24,299 nt of DNA, taken from positions 1-24,299 of the forward strand of contig CAXQGL010000069.1 of the NCBI GenBank assembly GCA_964223495.1, written 5' to 3'. The notes below the pieces were generated by a model that was not told the origin of the DNA, made no database searches, and worked only from the letters and a program-made list of their open reading frames with translations. Origin of the DNA: UBA8752 sp964223495. GTDB lineage: Bacteria; Bacteroidota; Bacteroidia; Flavobacteriales_D; Sanyastnellaceae. Positions 16,274 to 24,282 of this stretch are shown one piece after another. A program made the translations under genes and the position numbers. The stretch's first letter is position 1. Each line of letters opens with the position of its first letter.

Positions 16274-16462
16274 ATGCAGGGTACAGTCAAATTCTTCAAC
16301 GACGACAAAGGTTACGGTTTCATCACGCCCGATGATGGCTCCAAGGATATCTTCGTGCACGTCAAGCAGGTCACCGGTGACATCGCCGATGGCTCCACCG
16401 TTTCCTTCGAAGTCCAAGAGGGCCCCAAAGGCCTGAACGCCGTCAACGTGCAGGTCCTCTGA
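16274..16462 (+). CDS. Cold-shock domain RNA-binding protein
   Basis: This 62-residue single cold-shock domain protein binds single-stranded nucleic acid and acts as an RNA chaperone. It has both RNA-binding motifs, KGYGFI (residues 12-17) and IFVHV (26-30), after the standard MQGTVKFFNDD start. The ending is shorter than that of many CspA proteins but complete. It is transcribed alone, divergent from the CotH-protein gene, and is followed 62 bases later by a strong terminator. The leader is AT-rich with CAAATTTTCCCC just before the ATG. Confidence 0.95.
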   Translation: MQGTVKFFNDDKGYGFITPDDGSKDIFVHVKQVTGDIADGSTVSFEVQEGPKGLNAVNVQVL

Positions 16463-16524
16463 GGCCGTTTCCCTGCGTCAAACCGCGTACACCGTCCGCT
16501 CCGGCGGAAATCCGATATCGAAAT

Positions 16525-16546
16525 GGCCCGCACGAGCGGGCCTTTT
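16525..16546 (+). terminator. Rho-independent terminator after the cold-shock gene
   Basis: GGCCCGC (16525-16531) pairs perfectly with GCGGGCC (16536-16542) across the loop ACGA, followed by TTTT. It ends the cold-shock transcript and sits 34 bases from the convergent lipoprotein gene. Confidence 0.85.
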
Positions 16547-16580
16547 CATGTCCCGAATGGCCTCGGTGAGCGGCAAGCCC

Positions 16581-17090
16581 TCACTCATTCAAGGCGGCGA
16601 TGGTCGCTCCGATGTCGCCGTACAACTGGGTCATCCAGATTTTGCCGTCCTCGTTGAACTCCCAGGCCTCGTATAGCGACAGGTCGGCCACCCTTTGCTC
16701 GGTGCTGTCCGTCGCCGGTTTGGTGTAGCGCCAATCGAAATACACCCGTACCGAGCCGTCAGGGGCCTTGGTCTCGGGGTCTACACCCGGCAACAGGACA
16801 AGGTCCGACAACAACTCGAGGTCGTAGGCCGCCCACATGCGCTTCCAACCGGCCCATGCCTGCTCCAGCGGCACCGTATCGGTCTGTCCGAATCGGGTGG
16901 GCGTCCAGATGGCACTGTCCGCAAAATGCGCCAAGGCGGCATCGCTCTCGGCGTCAAAGTCGAGGATGAGCTGACGAGCCGTGGCCGCATTGCGTTCGAA
17001 CCGTTCGCGGGCATCGCCGCCGTCGGGGGGCTGGGTACAGCCCAACATCATCAATATCGATGCGAAGAGGAGGAACCGTAGTGTGTGCAT
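16581..17090 (-). CDS. NTF2/SnoaL-like lipoprotein, unknown function
   Basis: This 169-residue product has a lipoprotein signal peptide with lipobox MLGC (Cys18). The mature part begins with a charged helix (ARERFERNAATARQLILDFDAESDAALAHF) and continues ADSAIWTPTRFGQTDTV..., an arrangement typical of the cone-shaped NTF2/SnoaL fold. It ends with a beta-rich part (GSVRVYFDWRYTK, YEAWEFNEDGKIW). The fold suggests binding of a small hydrophobic ligand or a structural role, but no catalytic residues can be named. I used the ATG at 17090, which gives the signal peptide; the frame opens 49 codons earlier. It is divergent from the next gene. Confidence 0.75.
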   Translation of the reverse strand: MHTLRFLLFASILMMLGCTQPPDGGDARERFERNAATARQLILDFDAESDAALAHFADSAIWTPTRFGQTDTVPLEQAWAGWKRMWAAYDLELLSDLVLLPGVDPETKAPDGSVRVYFDWRYTKPATDSTEQRVADLSLYEAWEFNEDGKIWMTQLYGDIGATIAALNE

Positions 17091-17294
17091 GATGAGGTGT
17101 GGTGGTTGTCGGCATGCATGATACGCCCGGAAATGAACCCCCAATCCACGTTCCCGGAATGGCCGTTCACAGCATGTGTGGCAAAATCTGACGGAACATC
17201 CTGACATCGATACTGAAAACCAATAGCTTGACAACACACCATTGCGGAAGTCAAGCCCCCCAATTCACCCGTACCCAAGAAACCCAACACCTTC

Positions 17295-17660
17295 ATGACC
17301 CTCTCCAACGTATTCAAGGCATCCGCCACGGTGCTCTTCATCAACGGCCTCATGGCCTTGTGCATGACCTCCCGATTCATGAACATGGCGGGTTTCGACG
17401 TCACCCCGGACATGCACACCATCGGTCAATTCATGGGCGTCACCCTGATCATCTGCGGGCTCATCGCCTGGAAGACTGTGGACCTCGCCGGCGACAACCT
17501 CGTGGCCTTCGGCAGGGTCTATGCCCTCGCCGAGGCCATGTGGGTCGGCATCATCGGCTATCAAGTGGCCAGCGGGGCCGCCGCCGGTGCGACCGCGCTC
17601 GGCAACCTGGCCATCAGCACCCTGTTCGCGGTGCTCTTCTTCGTCAAGAGCCGGGAGTGA
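17295..17660 (+). CDS. Small integral membrane protein, unknown function
   Basis: This 121-residue protein has about four predicted membrane helices (roughly residues 8-25, 42-60, 72-92 and 97-117) with short polar loops. The first loop is Met-rich (MTSRFMNMAGFDVTPDMHTIGQFM). It ends FFVKSRE, with the basic end suggesting a cytoplasmic C-terminus. It resembles the many four-helix DUF-type proteins of Bacteroidota in architecture only. Its stop is 28 bases from the convergent amine-oxidase gene. The 204-base divergent region upstream has no clear promoter match; it has a CTTGAC/GTCAAG pair at about 17227-17254. Confidence 0.75.
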   Translation: MTLSNVFKASATVLFINGLMALCMTSRFMNMAGFDVTPDMHTIGQFMGVTLIICGLIAWKTVDLAGDNLVAFGRVYALAEAMWVGIIGYQVASGAAAGATALGNLAISTLFAVLFFVKSRE

Positions 17661-17688
17661 ACGTCCTGCGGCCATCCACTGTGAAGGC

Positions 17689-19275
17689 CTACACCAATTC
17701 GTCCACGATGTGCCGTGCGGCCATCCAGCCTGTCTGGGCGGCACCTTCCATGTATCCCCAGTGGTCTCCACTGAAGGCCTCTCCGATGAAGCCGAGGTTG
17801 TCTACGAAGGCCACTTGCCGTTCCTCCGGGTCACCCTCGAAATAGAGGTAATCGATGGCGGCGGTATACTGCCCGCGACCGAGACAGGTATAGCTCCCCC
17901 CATAGCCGGCCTCCTGCCCCCAGTTGACCGCCCAATGCACACCACTGCGGGTGTCCGGCAAGTCGGGATACAACGGTTCGAGCTGGCTGGCAAAGGCATC
18001 TGCCATTGTTCCCGCCGCAGCAGGGTCCACGGCTACCGCATCGTCTCCCCCGAGGAGGAAAGTCAAGGCTCCCGGCCCGGCTCCGAAGGGTTGGCTGTCC
18101 CAACAGGTCTGGCAGCCCGCATTGGTCAGGACCTCACCGTCGAATCCGGCATCCCGCCATGGCGTCCCATTGAAACCGGCCACCACCTTGGCGTGCTCCC
18201 CCATGCCGGCCGTGGCGATGTAGTCATCCAGTGCTTGGGGCAGGTCAAGCCCTTCGAAATTGATTTGACGCATCGCCGGCAGGGGCACCCCCAAGAGCAC
18301 GATATCGGCCTCCACTGCCGTCATGCCCTCGAACCCAAGCTGGAATCCCCTTCCCTGTCTGCTGATCGTCGCGAGTTTGGCCCCGGTCACCAACCGTCCT
18401 TGCTGCATGCCGCCCAACGCATCCAGCATGGCATCGACCAAGGCCTGCGTACCTCCGCTGAACCTGAATCGTTCACTCCCGTCCGATGCGGTCGTTCCGT
18501 CCTGCACCTGAGGCAAGTCCTCCACGAAATGCAAGGCCGACACTTGTGACGGTGCCCGCCCGAATTCCGTCAGGACGGCCACCTCCAACACGGCGCGGAA
18601 TACACCCGCGATGCCCAGTCCGTCCCAATACTCCATGCAGGTCAGCGCGTCCAGGGTCACCGAATGGCCCTCGTAATCCTCCTCGAGTGCTGCGCCGTCC
18701 GCAAGGAAGGACGGGAGGAAGGGTTCCGTGGCTTCCACCAGCGCATCAAAACCGACTTCCTCACCGTTGAAGAGGTAACGCATGCCTTCGAGCTCCAGCG
18801 ACTCGAGATCATCCACGGCCACACCGAAACGGCCGGCCAATGCGAGCATGTGCGCGTGCTGTGCGTCCATGAATTCTCCGCCTGCTTCAAAAATCCCGCT
18901 GCCGGGCAGCACGCCTGACACGGTGCGGGCCCGCCCCCCGAAACGATCGGATGCCTCGTACACCACGGGGGCCATGCCGAGGTCCTGAAGCCGCAGGGCT
19001 GCAGTCAAGCCCGCCAGCCCACCACCCACGATGGCCACGGTCGTGTTGGCCAACCTCCGTTCCTTGCCGCATCCCGCACTTCCGACCAGCGGCAGCGCCG
19101 CCAGCACCCCCATCGCCTTCAATGCTGCTCGACGGCCCATGGGCTCCATCCGGACCTTCTGGTCCAAGGTATCGGCCCAATGGACAGCCCCATCCGCGGC
19201 TTCTTGCCGTCCCGACAAATCCAGTGCCCGGGCCAATGCCCGATGCACCCACCGCATGTGCTTGCTCTTGGCCAT
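17689..19275 (-). CDS. Flavin monoamine oxidase-family protein with twin-arginine signal
   Basis: This 528-residue protein is of the FAD-dependent amine oxidase family, which oxidises amines to imines with release of hydrogen peroxide. The FAD motif VAIVGGGLAGLTAALRL is followed by VYEASDRFGGRARTV (the family's E-x-x-DRxGGR block). A C-terminal FAD-site block reads GFIGEAFSGDHWGYMEGAAQTG. Before the flavin domain, residues 46-69 (MGRRAALKAMG... PLVGSAGCGK) combine a twin-arginine signal with a lipobox-like SAGC, implying folded export and perhaps lipid anchoring. A 45-residue charged extension precedes that signal; I kept the full ATG at 19275, with ATGs at 19149 and 19140 as alternatives. 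The substrate is unknown; desaturases share the fold. Confidence 0.85.
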   Translation of the reverse strand: MAKSKHMRWVHRALARALDLSGRQEAADGAVHWADTLDQKVRMEPMGRRAALKAMGVLAALPLVGSAGCGKERRLANTTVAIVGGGLAGLTAALRLQDLGMAPVVYEASDRFGGRARTVSGVLPGSGIFEAGGEFMDAQHAHMLALAGRFGVAVDDLESLELEGMRYLFNGEEVGFDALVEATEPFLPSFLADGAALEEDYEGHSVTLDALTCMEYWDGLGIAGVFRAVLEVAVLTEFGRAPSQVSALHFVEDLPQVQDGTTASDGSERFRFSGGTQALVDAMLDALGGMQQGRLVTGAKLATISRQGRGFQLGFEGMTAVEADIVLLGVPLPAMRQINFEGLDLPQALDDYIATAGMGEHAKVVAGFNGTPWRDAGFDGEVLTNAGCQTCWDSQPFGAGPGALTFLLGGDDAVAVDPAAAGTMADAFASQLEPLYPDLPDTRSGVHWAVNWGQEAGYGGSYTCLGRGQYTAAIDYLYFEGDPEERQVAFVDNLGFIGEAFSGDHWGYMEGAAQTGWMAARHIVDELV

Positions 19276-19307
19276 GCGTCAAGGTAGGTGCTTTCAAACA
19301 CCCCGCC

Positions 19308-19388
19308 CTACTTCTTTTTCCTGCGGTTGTAGATCACGAGCACAGGCAACAGCACGGCCATGACCGCGAAAATCATCATCGAATTCAT
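19308..19388 (-). CDS. Possible 26-residue single-span membrane peptide
   Basis: A short ATG frame encodes a product starting MNSMMIFAVMAVLLPVLVIY and ending NRRKKK: one hydrophobic helix and a strongly basic tail, the layout of small single-pass membrane peptides with the C-terminus in the cytoplasm. It ends 32 bases before the amine-oxidase start on the same strand and could share its transcript. No ribosome-binding site or homologue is evident, so it remains tentative. Confidence 0.45.
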   Translation of the reverse strand: MNSMMIFAVMAVLLPVLVIYNRRKKK

Positions 19389-19470
19389 GGGTCCAATTTC
19401 TTGATGCTCACCCCAGGACGCGGGCCCTCCGCTGGGAAGTGTCCCAAGGCAAAAGCTGAAAACTCCCCGT

Positions 19471-20670
19471 TCATTCGCACATCCCCCCGAATTGACCGAG
19501 GACCACAAGGATGTCCGAAACGGTGATGAGGTTGTCCCCATCCACGTCCCCCGCGCAACCGGAACAGTCTTCGTAGAGGCAGCTGCCGTCGTCCACCACT
19601 GCGTCAGGATCATAGTTGACCGCTCCGACGTAGGTGCAGCCTGCAGGCCAATCATCCGACCAGTCGCATCCCAATGGCGGGAAGATGCAGGACCCGTCCT
19701 CGTAAGCCGCACCCGGGTCGTAATTGCACGCCGACGGGTATGTACAACCCGCCGTCTCGACCACGACGCAGGGGCCATCCGTCCAAGAGGTGACCCCACC
19801 GAAATTGATGGCGGCACAGCTGTTGGAGTAGGTCACCCCATCGCAACCGCATACAGGGGTATAGTCCGATGGGCAAATTGCATCCAAGTTGATCAGTGAC
19901 AGTTGCACGCAGATGGAATCGCAGGAATATGCGCACTCCTCCAGACTGGCGTAGATGACCTCTGACCAGTCCGTGTCCAGGTAGGTGCCGTCACAACCAC
20001 TGATCGAGGTGCACTGGCCATCGACGAGGCCCCAGCCGAGCAATGCATCGCATGGTCCAAGATCCGCCGTGGGGAGCCCCTCACAGGGATCGAGCGGCTC
20101 GGGGTCCGGTCCGTCATCGCATGGCCCGGCCGTCCAGGAGGTGACCCCACCGAAATTCACGGCTTGGCAGTCATTGGAATAGGTCACCCCGTCGCAGCCG
20201 CATACAGGGTCTAAAAACACGGGGCAGACGGCATCCGGATTGATCAGTGCCTGTTGTACACAGATGGAATCGCAGGAATACGCACACCCATCCAGGCTGG
20301 CGTAGATGATCTCCGACCAGTCCGTATCCAGGTAGGTGCCGTCACAACCACTGATGGAGGTGCACTGGCCATCGACGAGGCCCCACCCGAGCAATGCATC
20401 GCACGGTCCAAGCACCGCCGTGGGGAGCCCCTCACAGGGATCGAGCGGCTCGGGGCCCGGCCCGCCATCGCAGGGACCATCCGTCCAGGAGGTAACCCCA
20501 CCCCAGTTGAAGGCGGCACAGCTGTTGGAGTAGGTCACCCCATCGCAACCGCATACGGGGGTATAGTCCGATGGGCAAATTGCGTTCAAGTTGATTTGGT
20601 CGGGGTCCACGCATTGCGCACCCACCATTCCGGCAGTGCACAGGAACAAGAGGAGGAGGGTCAAGCGCAT
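19471..20670 (-). CDS. Secreted protein with three Kazal-like domains and a dockerin-like tail
   Basis: This 399-residue protein has a signal peptide (1-19, ending MVGAQ). Three Kazal-type inhibitor modules each carry C-x7-CGCDGVTYSN-x-C and end GVTSW-x-x-GPC. They are separated by two near-identical Cys-rich segments (LDPCEGLPTA... CDGTYLDTDWSE). Two copies of GCTY-x2-A-x-NYDP...DGSC follow, and the end is an EF-hand-like DVDGDNLITVSDILVVLGQFG of a kind seen at the ends of secreted marine Bacteroidota proteins. By the Kazal spacing rule, the residue facing the protease (P1) would be Ser in modules 1 and 3 and Val in module 2. Protease inhibition is an inference from the family. I chose the internal ATG at 20670 because it gives the signal peptide. 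Confidence 0.8.
   Translation of the reverse strand: MRLTLLLLFLCTAGMVGAQCVDPDQINLNAICPSDYTPVCGCDGVTYSNSCAAFNWGGVTSWTDGPCDGGPGPEPLDPCEGLPTAVLGPCDALLGWGLVDGQCTSISGCDGTYLDTDWSEIIYASLDGCAYSCDSICVQQALINPDAVCPVFLDPVCGCDGVTYSNDCQAVNFGGVTSWTAGPCDDGPDPEPLDPCEGLPTADLGPCDALLGWGLVDGQCTSISGCDGTYLDTDWSEVIYASLEECAYSCDSICVQLSLINLDAICPSDYTPVCGCDGVTYSNSCAAINFGGVTSWTDGPCVVVETAGCTYPSACNYDPGAAYEDGSCIFPPLGCDWSDDWPAGCTYVGAVNYDPDAVVDDGSCLYEDCSGCAGDVDGDNLITVSDILVVLGQFGGMCE
19851..20552. repeat. Two 351-bp in-frame tandem repeats
   Basis: The block starting ATACAGG recurs at 19851, 20202 and (as ATACGGG) 20553, an exact 351-bp period of 117 codons within the Kazal-protein gene. Similarity extends past both ends because a third Kazal block lies on the outer side. 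Long stretches such as the segment around 19975-20100 are nearly identical to 20326-20451, which suggests recent duplication or gene conversion. Confidence 0.93.
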
Positions 20671-20674
20671 CCCT

Positions 20675-20706
20675 TTAAGATAACCCCGCAGGAATCCGGA
20701 TGCAAA
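20675..20706 (-). promoter_or_regulatory. Candidate promoter for the Kazal-protein gene
   Basis: On the minus strand TTTG (20703-20706) is followed after 20 bases by TATCTTAA (20675-20682), a two-mismatch form of TAnnTTTG. The box ends four bases before the ATG, the same close spacing as for the CotH-protein gene. Confidence 0.35.
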
Positions 20707-20738
20707 CATTTGTATATCAAAGACGTAACACCTCCTCT

Positions 20739-23657
20739 TCAGCGCACCAACATGATGGTGCCAAGCAGCCGTGAATAATCTTCGCACAACCCTGTGGCTT
20801 CAATCATGTAGACGAAAAGGTCATTCATGTGCGACAGCCCTTCACCTCGGGGACTGCCGTTCCACCACTTGTCCGGATCGTCAGTTTCAAAAAGGGTCTC
20901 CCCCCACCGGTCGGAGATGACAAGGTGGTAAGTCTCGATTCCGGAACCCACTGCACGCCAACCGTCATTGAATCCGTCATTGCCCGGTGTAAAGGCATTC
21001 GGAGCGAAAATGGTCAGCCCTTCCTGCACCTGCACTTCCGATTGCGCCAAGTCCATGCAGCCATCCTCATTGGTCACCTGCACCTCGATAACATAGTCCC
21101 CCTCTTCATTGTAGACATGGGTTCTTCGGCGTGTGGTGAGCCCTTCGTCGCCCTGCGTGAATTCGACATCACCATCTCCGAAATCATAGCGGCGCCATGC
21201 CACATTCTCTGCGCCACTCTCCTCCACGGTCACCATGAGATCCGGAAGGCATCCTGATGAGGGATCGACCAGCAGGCTCGGCTCGGGCAATGGCGTCTGC
21301 TCGACGACCACCTGCTCGGTGCGCACACATCCATTGCCGTCCACTACGGAGACTTCGTACGTACCGGCACCAAGTCCTTCAAGTTTCTGGGTGAAGGCGT
21401 TCCATTCCAGCAATGCACTCCCCTCAGCCTCGGGCCACACCACAGAACAGGGCGGGACCCCACAGGAATAGACGGCGTCGATGGCCCCGTTGCCCGACTC
21501 GCAGCTGTCCACCCGTGAATCCAACTGTATGCTTGGAGGTGGAGGGGGCACGAGCGTCGCGCTATCGATGACGGTGCACCCATTGGCATCTTCCAATTGA
21601 ACGGCGTACGCTCCTGCACCGAGGTTGTCCATGGTCGTGATGTCGCCATTCGGCAGGACCACATGTGCAGCGTACCCTCCTACGCCGCCATCCGCATCAA
21701 GCAGCTCGATCGTACCGTCCTCGGCATTCTCGCAACTGACGCCGTATCCATTGTAGGCGTTCAAAGCCCCTACCTCAACGGACAGTGCCGGCGGTTCAGT
21801 CAGGGCGACCACCATGGTGTCGCTGCACCCCAGATAATCGAACACCACAGCATGCAACTCGCCGGCTTCAAGGTCCTGCAGCTCCTCTCCATCCTGGGAC
21901 ATCAGCACACCATTGAGGCTCCATTCCCATACATAGTTGCCTTCCGAGGACCCTCCGCTCGCTTGACCTGCTGCCGTTCCATTCTCCAAACCCGGACAAC
22001 TGACCTCGAATCCATTGTAGTCGGACAGCACCACATCATCGAGATACACTTCATGCACGAACAGTGGTATGACGAAATATTCGTCCGAAGAGTCACAGGT
22101 GCTTCGAAGGGTCATGGTATAGTCTCCCGGCACATCGAAGACATAGCTGATGGTATCCGCACTGCCAGGGAAAATGATGCCGCCGGGCACCTCCGGGCCT
22201 TCGAGTTCCCATTCCTGGAAACAGATCAGCCCCACTTCCGTCGTGTTGTAGAATTCTACGGGATCTCCGACGCAGACCTGATTCGTACTCCATTCAAACA
22301 AGGGCTCGGTGTAGCACATCTGGCATTGGTAGGCATCGTTCGGCTCGATTTCGTTCACATTGAATCCGAAGCCGTATGCCGAGACGCTGATGGTGGTGGC
22401 AGATCCGGACTCCACAGGGTCCACATCGACATCCTCGACCTCCAGGATCACCGAAGCAGACTGACAGTTGACCTGACCCACTGAATCCGTCCGGATGAAC
22501 AGCGGATCCATTGAACTGTCACCGTTGCCGAAGACCGAAGAGCTGGTGTAGGCACTGATGGTGAAGCCGTCTTCCTCATCATAGCGGACCCCGATGCCCT
22601 TGTCCCTTTCGCTGCCCCCATAGGTCTGGGCCCATTCGACATCCCCATCCTCGTTGATGTGGAACATCAACACATCCCGCTCGCCCATGCTCTCTGTCAG
22701 CATCTCGGGATTGCTCTCAGTGGACTGGGGGAAACCTGAGGTATTGCCTACAATGGCGATTCCTGTCGATGTTCGGGTCAGGTCCCTGCTCTGATCCCCA
22801 CCATCGGAACCGAAAGCCTTGGACCAGATGGGCTCACCATCCTCCAAATCCAATTTCATGATGAGGATGTTCTCGCTGGCCATGCTCCCCATGGCTGTTG
22901 GGGCGGTGATATAAGCCACGCCCTCATCCAGGTCCAGCATCGCATTGCAACCCCAAGTCGTGTGGTCGTAATCGCCGAAGCCACCACCATAGCGTTTCAT
23001 CCAAACCGGTTCCCCGTCCTCGTCCACTCGGGCCACATCCACATCGCGTCCCACACCCGCCTTGTTGGCTACGAAAAGAAAATCCCCATTGTCCATTTGT
23101 GAGATGCTGAGGGGCATTTCATGGAACCCCTGATAACGCTGGGCCCACTCGACAATGCCGTCCTCGTCCACTTTGATCACTACCGGATTGCCGGATTGAC
23201 GGCCCAGTGCCGCGTATCCTCCATCCAACGTCGGTATGGCATCGAAGATCCAGTCCACCCCGCTGTAATAGTGGTACCACTCGGCCTCGCCATCCGAATC
23301 GAGTTTGAGCAGCAGCCCTTCACTGCCGTGTCCCCCTATGATGAACCCGCCATCCGGCGTGGGCTCGATGGATTTGCCCCCCTCACTGCTTCCTGTGCCG
23401 AACAACTTGAACCAGATGCGGTTCCCGCAGGCGTCCACTTTGTATACGTAGATGTCACATCCTCCGGAGGAACCATTGCCCTCGTGCTGACCCGTGGCGA
23501 TGAATCCTCCATCCTCAGTGGTCGTCAGGGCGAGGCCTCCCTGCATGCCGCCGTAATTGTATCGGCGCATGAAGGTCCGGTCAATGTCCTGTTGGGCATC
23601 CACGCCGCACACACCGGCCATCAGCACCCATGCCATCAGTAAGCGAATCATGCTCAT
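20739..23657 (-). CDS. Large secreted protein with gliding-type (type B) T9SS C-terminal domain
   Basis: This 972-residue protein has a signal peptide (about 1-21, ending GVDAQ). The first ~400 residues contain recurrent blades of the form DGGFI-x-x-G and W-x-x-x-YGG (TEDGGFIATGQ, TPDGGFIIGGH, TLDGGYAALGR), suggesting a beta-propeller. PKD-like and SprB-like segments follow (VPGDYTMTLRSTC; GTYEVSVVDGNGC; GAYAVQLEDANGC; EGDYVIEVQVTNEDGC). The last ~85 residues (IFAPNAFTPGNDGFND..., ISDRWGETLFE, W-x-NG, YMIEA, GTIMLVR) are the gliding-motility-associated C-terminal domain that directs type IX secretion. The role is likely adhesion or gliding at the surface; the ligand is unknown. The ATG overlaps the stop of the preceding gene, indicating coupling. 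An ATG two codons in is an alternative start. Confidence 0.9.
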   Translation of the reverse strand: MSMIRLLMAWVLMAGVCGVDAQQDIDRTFMRRYNYGGMQGGLALTTTEDGGFIATGQHEGNGSSGGCDIYVYKVDACGNRIWFKLFGTGSSEGGKSIEPTPDGGFIIGGHGSEGLLLKLDSDGEAEWYHYYSGVDWIFDAIPTLDGGYAALGRQSGNPVVIKVDEDGIVEWAQRYQGFHEMPLSISQMDNGDFLFVANKAGVGRDVDVARVDEDGEPVWMKRYGGGFGDYDHTTWGCNAMLDLDEGVAYITAPTAMGSMASENILIMKLDLEDGEPIWSKAFGSDGGDQSRDLTRTSTGIAIVGNTSGFPQSTESNPEMLTESMGERDVLMFHINEDGDVEWAQTYGGSERDKGIGVRYDEEDGFTISAYTSSSVFGNGDSSMDPLFIRTDSVGQVNCQSASVILEVEDVDVDPVESGSATTISVSAYGFGFNVNEIEPNDAYQCQMCYTEPLFEWSTNQVCVGDPVEFYNTTEVGLICFQEWELEGPEVPGGIIFPGSADTISYVFDVPGDYTMTLRSTCDSSDEYFVIPLFVHEVYLDDVVLSDYNGFEVSCPGLENGTAAGQASGGSSEGNYVWEWSLNGVLMSQDGEELQDLEAGELHAVVFDYLGCSDTMVVALTEPPALSVEVGALNAYNGYGVSCENAEDGTIELLDADGGVGGYAAHVVLPNGDITTMDNLGAGAYAVQLEDANGCTVIDSATLVPPPPPSIQLDSRVDSCESGNGAIDAVYSCGVPPCSVVWPEAEGSALLEWNAFTQKLEGLGAGTYEVSVVDGNGCVRTEQVVVEQTPLPEPSLLVDPSSGCLPDLMVTVEESGAENVAWRRYDFGDGDVEFTQGDEGLTTRRRTHVYNEEGDYVIEVQVTNEDGCMDLAQSEVQVQEGLTIFAPNAFTPGNDGFNDGWRAVGSGIETYHLVISDRWGETLFETDDPDKWWNGSPRGEGLSHMNDLFVYMIEATGLCEDYSRLLGTIMLVR

Positions 23658-23998
23658 GGTGCAGGCGGATTTGGCAAGGTGCCGGTGGTATCAAAGCGGG
23701 CATAGCCCACCTGCTTTTCCTCGTATCCGATGAGAACCAATCGATCCGTGAAGTCCCGAGCGGTTTGGAGTGAGTCCAAGGGAAAGGCGAATTCCACCGT
23801 GCTCGCATCGGGATCATGCACGATCCACTCCGCTCCGCGATCCTCAAGAAATCCGAGGAACATCGGTGTGAGAAATGGACACATGAAACCATGGGCTTCC
23901 ATCGTCACCTCGACATGCACATACAGGGATTCTTGACCGCTGACGGAGGTTGACCCACAAATCAACCATACCATGACGGACAGCAGCAATGGTTTCAT
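23654..23998 (-). CDS. Small periplasmic protein with a possible ferredoxin-like fold
   Basis: This 114-residue protein has a signal peptide (about 1-22, ending SVSGQ). The mature part alternates strands and helices (YVHVEVTMEAHGFMCPFLTP, FLEDRGAEWIVHDPDASTVEFAFP, ARDFTDRLVLIGYEEKQVGYARFD), reminiscent of heavy-metal-associated ferredoxin-like domains, but with one Cys in the loop rather than CxxC. The Pro-rich end is NPPAP. I chose the internal ATG at 23998 because it supplies the signal peptide. Its stop overlaps the start of the 972-residue T9SS protein, so the two are likely made together. The function is not recognised. Confidence 0.65.
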   Translation of the reverse strand: MKPLLLSVMVWLICGSTSVSGQESLYVHVEVTMEAHGFMCPFLTPMFLGFLEDRGAEWIVHDPDASTVEFAFPLDSLQTARDFTDRLVLIGYEEKQVGYARFDTTGTLPNPPAP

Positions 23999-24175
23999 GA
24001 CAAGCTTTTGGTAATGCAAATATCGACAATCCAGCGACATAGGCTCCTCACCAATGTCCTGCAACAGCCAGGCAGTCCCCCCGATTGATGGCCCGTACCT
24101 TTTCAAGAAACGCGGTTCCATCCCGCCCCACCGTATGTGCACGGGGACTCTCCGCGCATTCCGCTTTCAGGAAAC

Positions 24176-24204
24176 GAAAAACGACCCCCGTGAGGAGGTC
24201 GTTT
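24176..24204 (-). terminator. Terminator of the tRNA-Pro transcript
   Basis: On the minus strand the stem AAACGACC pairs with GGTCGTTT across a ten-base loop and is followed by TTCGTTTCC. It starts six bases past the tRNA 3' end. Confidence 0.75.
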
Positions 24205-24209
24205 CGATG

Positions 24210-24282
24210 TCGGGACAGCAGGACTCGAACCTGCGATCTCCTGCTCCCAAAGCAGGCGCCTTACCAACTGGGCCATGTCCCG
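24210..24282 (-). tRNA. tRNA-Pro (anticodon UGG)
   Basis: Read on the minus strand, the sequence folds as a cloverleaf. The acceptor stem is CGGGACA with TGTCCCG, the anticodon stem is CCTGC with GCAGG around TTTGGGA (anticodon TGG), and the T-loop is GTTCGAGTC. The discriminator base is A and the CCA end is not encoded, so it must be added by the CCA-adding enzyme. With the discriminator base the gene is 73 nt long. Confidence 0.95.

Noticed and set aside
17227..17254. CTTGAC/GTCAAG inverted pair in the divergent region before the small membrane protein
   Set aside because: Six-base arms 16 bases apart are expected by chance at this scale, and no promoter-like box accompanies them.
19851..20552. 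Regular repeats considered as a CRISPR array or satellite
   Set aside because: The unit is 351 bp, in frame, and encodes conserved Cys-rich modules; there are no short repeats with unique spacers.
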